Notes under the pieces: model-generated | Database searches by the model: none | Seen by the model: the letters and a program-made list of their open reading frames with translations, nothing else | What the model was told of the DNA's origin: nothing | Shown: positions 58,549-64,000 of the stretch, in pieces | Numbering within the stretch: the stretch's first letter is position 1 | How the letters are laid out: every line of letters starts with the position of its first letter | Assembly (NCBI RefSeq): GCF_040126055.1 | Contig: NZ_CP143541.1 | Span: 992,001 to 1,056,000 of the forward strand | Origin: Pseudalkalibacillus sp. SCS-8 | Lineage (GTDB): Bacteria; Bacillota; Bacilli; Bacillales; Fictibacillaceae | Direction: 5' to 3' | DNA length: 64,000 bases | Made by a program: the position numbers and the translations under genes

Positions 58549-59532
58549 TTAATACACTTTATCTCCATTAAAAATCGAGTTCTTCACGACAACATAATCG
58601 ACATGTCGGAGGGCATCCAGGTTCGTGCCGCCTGCATAAGAGATAGCGGATTGAAGGTCCTGCTCCATCTCGGTCAACGTATCCTGAAGGGAACCTTTAT
58701 GCTCGACATACATTTTCTTGCCCTCTACATTCTTTCGTTCGCCTTTTTGGTATTCGGAAGCGGATCCGAAATATTCTTTGACCAGCTTTCCATCTATCGT
58801 CATCGTTTCACCAGGGGATTCTTCATGACCTGCGAACAACGAACCAATCATGACCATGGAAGCACCGAAACGGATCGACTTCGCAACATCGCCATGTGTA
58901 CGGATCCCGCCGTCAGCGATAATTGGTTTGATTGCCGCCTTCGCACACCAGCGAAGAGCTGCCAATTGCCAACCGCCCGTACCAAAACCGGTTTTAATTT
59001 TCGTGATACAAACCTTACCAGGTCCGATCCCGACCTTGGTCGCATCTGCTCCTGCATTCTCCAATTCTCTTACAGCTTCAGGAGTACCGACGTTCCCTGC
59101 AATCACAAACGTTCCTGGCAAATGGTATTTGATATGTTGGATCATCTCAATCACAGCAACGGAATGACCGTGGGCGATATCAATCGTGATGTATTCTGGT
59201 GATAGCTGTTCCTCTGCTAATTGGCGGATGAAACCATACTCTTCTTCTTTCACTCCGACACTGATCGAAGAAATCAAGCCACGCTCTTTCATGTTCTTGA
59301 TAAAATCCATACGCTTTTCAGGCTGGAAGCGGTGCATGATATAGAAGTATTGATTTTCAGCCAGGTAAACAGCGATCTTCTCGTCGATGATCGTCTGCAT
59401 ATTTGCTGGAACGACAGGAAGCTTGAACGTATGCTCTCCGAGCGTCACTGTTGTATCACATTCTGAACGGCTATTTACCACACATTTTGCGGGAATTAAC
59501 TGAATATCTTCATAATCAAATACATTTTCCAC
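58549..59532 (-). CDS. guaC: GMP reductase
   Basis: 327 residues. [27 protein letters not shown], the [29 protein letters not shown] loop with catalytic Cys (about 175), and [27 protein letters not shown] identify the GuaC branch of the IMPDH/GMPR family. It reduces GMP to IMP with NADPH. GTG start after AGGGGTG. A PurBox-like dyad lies 19-55 bases upstream. Confidence 0.95.
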   Translation of the reverse strand: MENVFDYEDIQLIPAKCVVNSRSECDTTVTLGEHTFKLPVVPANMQTIIDEKIAVYLAENQYFYIMHRFQPEKRMDFIKNMKERGLISSISVGVKEEEYGFIRQLAEEQLSPEYITIDIAHGHSVAVIEMIQHIKYHLPGTFVIAGNVGTPEAVRELENAGADATKVGIGPGKVCITKIKTGFGTGGWQLAALRWCAKAAIKPIIADGGIRTHGDVAKSIRFGASMVMIGSLFAGHEESPGETMTIDGKLVKEYFGSASEYQKGERKNVEGKKMYVEHKGSLQDTLTEMEQDLQSAISYAGGTNLDALRHVDYVVVKNSIFNGDKVY

Positions 59533-59550
59533 GATAAAACACCCCTAAAC

Positions 59551-59587
59551 ACGAATATTAATTAAATTTAATTAAATAAATGTTCGT
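59551..59587 (-). promoter_or_regulatory. PurR-type operator (PurBox dyad) upstream of guaC
   Basis: ACGAATATT and AAATGTTCGT form an inverted pair separated by AT-rich DNA, like the paired CGAAC-containing PurBoxes of B. subtilis, where guaC (yumD) belongs to the PurR regulon. The left box (CGAAT) departs by one base from CGAAC. The rest of 59588-59757 shows no gene. Confidence 0.65.
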
Positions 59588-59757
59588 ACATAATCTAATG
59601 TAAATCATTATGAAGAAGAAGTCAAAGGAACATTTCGATAAATGTAAAATATTTCTTGACCTGAGATAGGAATAGGGGTTACATAAAGTAAAAAGGTTCA
59701 AACACACAAGAGTCGGACATCAAGGCATGACCTTTTATTTGAAAAGGGGCTAGCGTT

Positions 59758-60462
59758 ATGGAAATCAAACAGATTTCAGAGCACATCTGGAGCTTGAAGA
59801 CGTGGATGATTGTGCCATTCCACGTTTGGGTTGTAAAAGAAGAAGACGGGGTCACTCTCGTTGATGCTGGAATCGGGAAGATGGGGAAGGGGATTCTGAA
59901 GTTCATCAACGGAATGGATGCAGGACCTTTAAAACGGATCGTCCTCACGCACGGGCATCCCGATCATGTTGGCGCATTGAAGGCGATATTAAAAGAAAAT
60001 GAAGTCCCCGTGTATGTACATAAAGCGGAAATCCCATATATGGAAGGAAAAAAGGCATATCCAGGCAGGAAAAAGCCGTCCGCCAATGTCACTGAACATC
60101 TCGTACAACCATTAATGGAAGACGAAGCAGGAAACCTCAACAAAATCGACAGCTTGGAACCCTATTGGACACCAGGTCACGCACCAGGCCATGTCGTCTA
60201 CTATCACCCGGAAGATGGCGTCTTACTTGCAGGTGACCTGTTCACTTCGAAAAACGGAAAGCTCTACCGACCAATGCCGATGTTCACCTATGACATGGAG
60301 GAAGCGGTCCGAAGCAGCCGAATCGTAGGGGAACTGAAACCAAAACGCCTTGAAATCTGTCACGGGAAAGCGGTCCTGAATCCTGCGGATCACTTGGATC
60401 AATACATTGAGAACACATCGAATACCTATTCCATAAAGGAAGAGAATGTTTATAAAGGGTAA
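59758..60462 (+). CDS. MBL-fold metallo-hydrolase
   Basis: 234 residues. Metal ligands: THGHPDHVG (HxHxDH, about residues 64-72), PGHAPGHVVYY (about 142) and LLAGDLF (about 158). This is a complete two-metal beta-lactamase-fold hydrolase of the YflN/YobT-like size. The substrate is unknown (lactones, thioesters and nucleotides are all possible). AAAAGGGG SD. Confidence 0.88.
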   Translation: MEIKQISEHIWSLKTWMIVPFHVWVVKEEDGVTLVDAGIGKMGKGILKFINGMDAGPLKRIVLTHGHPDHVGALKAILKENEVPVYVHKAEIPYMEGKKAYPGRKKPSANVTEHLVQPLMEDEAGNLNKIDSLEPYWTPGHAPGHVVYYHPEDGVLLAGDLFTSKNGKLYRPMPMFTYDMEEAVRSSRIVGELKPKRLEICHGKAVLNPADHLDQYIENTSNTYSIKEENVYKG

Positions 60463-60613
60463 AAAACGGCACATGCAAAATGAATTAAATAAGAAAAATT
60501 TTTGATCTTAGGAACTTATTTGAAGGAAACCACTACAAATAGGAGAAGGTTAACAGAGTTGTCCAACATTTATTGGGCAACTCTTTTCTAAATTAAAGTT
60601 GGTGAGTAAATGA

Positions 60614-61486
60614 ATGGACGAAAAAATATTAAAAGATAAAATAGGAAGCTTGAGTATTTGGACTAGAGGTGATCAAAGGGCACCTCATAAACCATTATTA
60701 TTACTATATGCGCTTGCCAGATATCAGCAAGGTAGGACTCGGTATTTACCCTATATAGAAGTGAAAGATAAGTTGAAAAAGTTATTAATCGAGTTTGGTC
60801 CTCAACGACGTTCATATCATCCAGAACAGCCCTTTGTAAGATTAACGAAGGATGGGATATGGTCTTTAAATAAAGAGGTTGAAAGGGATAATATAAAAAA
60901 TAACTACCTTATCCAAAATGAACTGGTTGGTGGGTTCAACGATGAAGTATGCCAATTGTTAAATAAGGATCCTAATCTCACAGAAGAAGTAGCTGATATA
61001 ATCCTAAATGAACATTTTCCACAAAGCATCCACGAAGATATCCTATTGGCTGTGGGGCTAGAAATAGGCGTAAAGAAAAAGAAGATTAGGGATCCAATGT
61101 TTAGAAATAAAATATTAAAAGCATATGAGTATAGCTGTGCAGTTTGTGGTTTCAATGTCCGATTAGGAAACAATCTGGTTGCAATTGAAGCAGCTCACAT
61201 AAAATGGTTCCAAATGGGAGGACCTGATAGTGAAGAAAACGGCATAGCATTATGTTCATTGCACCATAAGTTGTTTGATCGAGGAGTATTCACACTGACT
61301 AATGAAAGGAATTTAATCGTGGCTGAAGAGGCCCATGGAACACAAGGGTTTAATGAATGGCTAATGAGATATCACGGAAAACCAATTCGTAAACCAATCA
61401 ATCCCATTTACCAACCAAAAGAAACTTTTCTGAATTGGCATGTTAGAGAAGTATTTAAAGGACCAGCACGATATCACATACAATAA
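60614..61486 (+). CDS. Predicted phosphorothioate-DNA-binding HNH restriction endonuclease
   Basis: 290 residues. The N-terminal half (SIWTRGDQRAPHKPLLLLYALARYQQ, RRSYHPEQPFVRLTKDGIWSL) matches the sulphur-binding domain of ScoMcrA-type type IV enzymes that recognise phosphorothioated DNA. The C-terminal half is an HNH domain: CAVCGFN (about 174), IEAAHIKWFQMGG (about 195), GIALCSLHHKLFDRGVFTL (about 212). It should cut incoming sulphur-modified DNA. No dnd/ssp modification genes are present, as expected for a type IV enzyme. SD GGTGAG. Confidence 0.82.
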   Translation: MDEKILKDKIGSLSIWTRGDQRAPHKPLLLLYALARYQQGRTRYLPYIEVKDKLKKLLIEFGPQRRSYHPEQPFVRLTKDGIWSLNKEVERDNIKNNYLIQNELVGGFNDEVCQLLNKDPNLTEEVADIILNEHFPQSIHEDILLAVGLEIGVKKKKIRDPMFRNKILKAYEYSCAVCGFNVRLGNNLVAIEAAHIKWFQMGGPDSEENGIALCSLHHKLFDRGVFTLTNERNLIVAEEAHGTQGFNEWLMRYHGKPIRKPINPIYQPKETFLNWHVREVFKGPARYHIQ

Positions 61487-61567
61487 TTTGAATTTCTACA
61501 TATTTAATAGTAGAAATAAATGATTTCTTATACTATTGTTTTAGTAGATAGATTAAGGAGGGGTTAT

Positions 61568-61765
61568 ATGACTGAAAAGACTGCAAAAGGTTATTTGGTC
61601 AAACTAGAAGGGCATGTCGTTAGCTTGAAAGGGGAGGACTCAGTTTCTCATCCAGAATTCATCACTAAGTTTACTCGATGGTTAGAGTCAGAAGGCATGG
61701 GTTACACTGGTTTTTCTGTTCAGGTAGATGAAGATGGTAACACGATAGAAGACATTGAGGGTTAA
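61568..61765 (+). CDS. Small soluble protein, unknown (65 aa)
   Basis: 65 residues: MTEKTAKGYLVKLEGHVVSL, then GEDSVSHPEFITKFTRWLESEGMGY and FSVQVDEDGNTIEDIEG. A compact alpha/beta protein without cysteine. AAGGAGGGG precedes ATG 61568. It follows the restriction enzyme gene by 81 bases and may be co-transcribed. No family recognised. Confidence 0.62.
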   Translation: MTEKTAKGYLVKLEGHVVSLKGEDSVSHPEFITKFTRWLESEGMGYTGFSVQVDEDGNTIEDIEG

Positions 61766-61796
61766 TACTCAAAAATTCTTCTAATACATAAAGTAC

Positions 61797-61834
61797 AAAC
61801 ACTAGCTAAAATATGAGCTAGTGTTTGTTTGTTA
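61797..61834 (+). terminator. Rho-independent terminator
   Basis: AAACACTAGCT pairs with AGCTAGTGTTT around an 8-base loop, then a T-rich tail. Confidence 0.85.
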
Positions 61835-61976
61835 AGATGCGTAATAGTTATCTAAAGTTGTGTTAGTACCTTCATTACTTCGTCAAAACGAGTGAGGATA
61901 ACCTAATTAATATCTATGGTTTTGTTTATAAAGGTAAACTTTAGAAAAAAGAAAAGAAGCGATTAGGGGGTAAACG

Positions 61977-62873
61977 GTGGATCTGGAAAAGCAAATAAAG
62001 ATCTTCAGGTTTTTTGTAGCTGGAGCATTGGTGGTTAGTTTGATTGTGAATTTTACATTGTTTTCTAAATTAGGGCACGTAGAGTATCAACTTAATTCAG
62101 TCATTAATACACAACATGGCATTATGAGTGACGTAAATGATCAAACAAGTCATATCCAGAATGTATTGAACGATATAAAAGAGCAACAAAGTTGGATCAG
62201 CCCAATCAGAATGGATGTAAATTCAACTGATATTAAAGGTGGTCAAGCAGAAGCGACATTTGAATGGCAAGTAAAAGAGCTTCAAAAGGATTCTGAGGTC
62301 GTGTTTCATTATGCTGTTGGCGGGAGTGAGAATTTCACTTCGATTCCTGTAGAAAAAGCACAACAAGGGATGTTTCGAGTAAAGGTTCCTTTTGATGTTA
62401 AAGTAGAACCAAAGTGGGACGTTGGAATCGTTGATAACTCCCAACAAGAGAAATCTAAAAAAGTGCTAGAAGAGGGATATCGTCAATCTACTCTTAAGTA
62501 TTATGTATCTGTATCCTATAGTGACATGATGAAAAATAGCGAGATACAGAGCGAAAATATAGGCTATTTAGGGTCAAGATATTATGGTGATTTACATGCT
62601 CATGTCTGGATAGAGGAGGAAACGTTCAACATTGAAATACTGAACCATGGCGTTCAGTCATCTCATGTGGTTGAAGAAGCATATCTTCTTAAGTATGAGG
62701 ATAAGACTTTGTTAGGAAAAGAAGAAATTGAATTCGATGAATCGTACGATCCAGAGGATCCTAAGATGAGGAGGTTTCGATTGGATGGTGTAAAGCGATA
62801 TGAAGACATGCGCATTGTCGTTCAGGTCGTATATAGTAATGGAGAAACCTTTGAAAAAGAAGTATATAAATAG
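61977..62873 (+). CDS. Membrane-anchored protein with coiled coil and beta-rich domain, unknown
   Basis: 298 residues. One N-terminal transmembrane helix (FFVAGALVVSLIVNFTLFSKL), a short coiled coil (YQLNSVINTQHGIMSDVNDQ), then a beta-rich extracytoplasmic region with two Ig-like stretches (EATFEWQVKELQKDSEVVFHY; MRRFRLDGVKRYEDMRIVVQVVYS). GTG start after TTAGGGGG. No family recognised. Confidence 0.7.
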   Translation: MDLEKQIKIFRFFVAGALVVSLIVNFTLFSKLGHVEYQLNSVINTQHGIMSDVNDQTSHIQNVLNDIKEQQSWISPIRMDVNSTDIKGGQAEATFEWQVKELQKDSEVVFHYAVGGSENFTSIPVEKAQQGMFRVKVPFDVKVEPKWDVGIVDNSQQEKSKKVLEEGYRQSTLKYYVSVSYSDMMKNSEIQSENIGYLGSRYYGDLHAHVWIEEETFNIEILNHGVQSSHVVEEAYLLKYEDKTLLGKEEIEFDESYDPEDPKMRRFRLDGVKRYEDMRIVVQVVYSNGETFEKEVYK

Positions 62874-62896
62874 ATGAATTATAGGGTGAACTTTTG

Positions 62897-62932
62897 AAGC
62901 AATGGTTGCAAACAAGAACCATTGCTTTTTTC
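62897..62932 (+). terminator. Rho-independent terminator
   Basis: AGCAATGGTT pairs with AACCATTGCT across a 9-base loop, followed by TTTTTC. Confidence 0.9.
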
Positions 62933-63035
62933 TGTAAATGCCTAGTTCAATAGAATCGTTTATCAACCTATCCCTTGTCATTCTGCTTCGTTTGTTTTCA
63001 TACTTAAAGAGACTAACATAGAACGAGGTGGAGAG

Positions 63036-64000
63036 ATGAAGTTTGGTAGTTTTGCAGGGAAAGTGGTAGCTGCTGGTGCAGCTGCTTTGATGGTTTTTGG
63101 ACAGGATGTCAGTGCGCATGGTGATGAGGCTTCTGTGGCTGAAGCGATCCAGGATCAGCTGGTAGGAAAGCAGATCATCTTTGGGGATTTACATAACCAC
63201 ACAGGTTATTCTCCGGATGGATCAGGGACTCCGAAGATGGCCTATGAGAGTGCCAAAATGAATGGACTTGATTTTATCGCGATTACGGAGCATTCCGAAG
63301 GGTTGAATCTGATTGCGAATGAAGAAGAGGGTGTGAATACGCCGCTTCCATACCGTACGGAGTGGGAGGACATCCAGTATCAAGCGGAGCAGATTTCCGA
63401 TGAATCGTTCACAGCAATCCGTGGATTCGAGTGGAGCGATCCGTATCAAGGGCATTTCAACGTCTGGTTCTCGAAGCATTATACCGATGTATTCCGTTCA
63501 CCTGGAACGCCATCGATGAAGCCGTTCTGGAATTGGTTCCAGACGGATACGAGCTTGCGTGGTGGGAGTGACGGGATCGGTGGCTTCAACCATCCAGGGC
63601 GTGAACCTGGTAAGCTGGATGATCTCGCTTATGTACCTGAAGTGGATGACCGTGTCGTTTCCATCGAGGTGTTCAACCGGGATGATATCTATGAATCTAC
63701 TTATGTGGAAGCGCTCGATAACGGCTGGCATGTCGGAGCCATCGGTGTATCAGACCACCACGGTGATAATTGGGGAGACCCGACGTTTGCACGTACCGGT
63801 ATCATTGCTGACGAAAACTCTCATGCGGCGGTAAGAGCGGCATTGGAAAAGCATCATGTCTATGCGACACAGGACTCGAACTACCAGATGGTGTTCACAG
63901 GGGACGGTCAGATGATGGGTGCTGAGCTCACGACTGATCAGCCTGTCCAGTTGAATGTCGTCGGTAATGACCCTGATGCGGGCGAGTCCATCGTCAAAGC
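63036..64000 (+). CDS. Secreted PHP-domain metallohydrolase (CehA/McbA-like), 3' truncated
   Basis: At least 321 residues, running off the window. An export signal (KVVAAGAAALMVFGQDVSA) precedes a PHP-type metal site: FGDLHNHTGYSPDGSG (about 50-64), AITEHSEG (about 86), GGFNHPGRE (about 182) and GVSDHHGDN (about 240). CehA/McbA-family members hydrolyse phosphate or carbamate esters; the substrate is unknown. GAGGTGGAGAG precedes the ATG. The C-terminus and any cell-wall anchor lie outside the window. Confidence 0.85.
   Translation, partial: MKFGSFAGKVVAAGAAALMVFGQDVSAHGDEASVAEAIQDQLVGKQIIFGDLHNHTGYSPDGSGTPKMAYESAKMNGLDFIAITEHSEGLNLIANEEEGVNTPLPYRTEWEDIQYQAEQISDESFTAIRGFEWSDPYQGHFNVWFSKHYTDVFRSPGTPSMKPFWNWFQTDTSLRGGSDGIGGFNHPGREPGKLDDLAYVPEVDDRVVSIEVFNRDDIYESTYVEALDNGWHVGAIGVSDHHGDNWGDPTFARTGIIADENSHAAVRAALEKHHVYATQDSNYQMVFTGDGQMMGAELTTDQPVQLNVVGNDPDAGESIVK

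Noticed and set aside
58507..59202. Long + strand frame opposite guaC
   Set aside because: Antisense shadow of a strongly conserved GMP reductase; no SD or family signal.
1..64000. Insertion sequences, integrases, tRNA or rRNA genes
   Set aside because: No transposase or integrase motif, no terminal repeats flanking a coding unit and no tRNA- or rRNA-like sequence were seen by eye.

Overview
The window reads as chromosomal DNA of a low-GC, endospore-forming member of the Bacillaceae. The signs are strong Shine-Dalgarno sites with frequent GTG and TTG starts, a YjcZ-type sporulation peptide, an FbpB-type small basic protein, YwqG, DUF3243, TIGR04104 and PadR/HAAS families, Zur, BirA and PurR-type operators, and a heterocycloanthracin/sonorensin-type peptide. 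The genus cannot be fixed from the sequence alone. I see no rRNA or tRNA gene, no transposase and no CRISPR array.

Layout. 1-8.8 kb: the end of an oligopeptide ABC permease pair, an acetyltransferase, a frameshifted lipoprotein gene, an inositol-dehydrogenase-like oxidoreductase, a secreted GH18 chitinase, a chemoreceptor and a vanadium-haloperoxidase-like PAP2 enzyme. 8.8-9.3 kb: nine uninterrupted 52-bp tandem repeats, each with a near-palindrome. 9.2-12.1 kb: an XRE regulator with a perfect 28-bp palindromic operator and a membrane partner, then an acetamidase/hydrolase pair behind repeated ATTAC elements. 12.1-31.5 kb: mostly small membrane proteins, lipoproteins and ordinary enzymes (S66 peptidase, LytTR-DUF3021, DoxX-like, secreted lipase with calcium-type repeats, PadR-HAAS, a subtilase behind a 21-codon upstream ORF, GNATs, YwqG). 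Several of these genes are very short.

32.4-41.8 kb is the most distinctive region. A Cys/Gly-rich precursor peptide (18 Cys, nearly every third residue) faces a Cys-rich PD40 beta-propeller gene. Next come a Zur-controlled zinc-starvation operon (zinc-free S14 and L31 paralogues, an unknown protein, a flavoprotein) and a three-gene thiazole-forming set: ThiF-like maturation protein, fused cyclodehydratase/YcaO, and tandem SagB-type dehydrogenase. Together they form a split TOMM (thiazole/oxazole-modified microcin) locus with no exporter or immunity gene that I can recognise. BioY with a BirA-like operator follows.

43-49.4 kb is accessory DNA, AT-rich from 43.5 kb: two MFS transporters, a chimeric pseudogene made from a VOC paralogue and a hydrolase paralogue (their intact relatives lie at 53.5 and 42.5 kb), a CGNR regulator with a 29-bp palindrome, a lone PD-(D/E)XK nuclease and an AadA-like nucleotidyltransferase. 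49.4-53.2 kb carries a tight five-gene operon: Ycf46-like AAA+ ATPase, DUF1257, DUF2997, a membrane helix-hairpin-helix protein and a radical-SAM-type activase. It looks like a redox or metal maturation module and is the best candidate here for an undescribed system. The rest holds an S41 lipoprotein protease, a YcaQ-like protein, an NrnB-like DHH phosphoesterase, GMP reductase with a PurBox-like dyad, an MBL hydrolase, a predicted phosphorothioate-DNA restriction enzyme and the start of a secreted PHP hydrolase cut by the window end.
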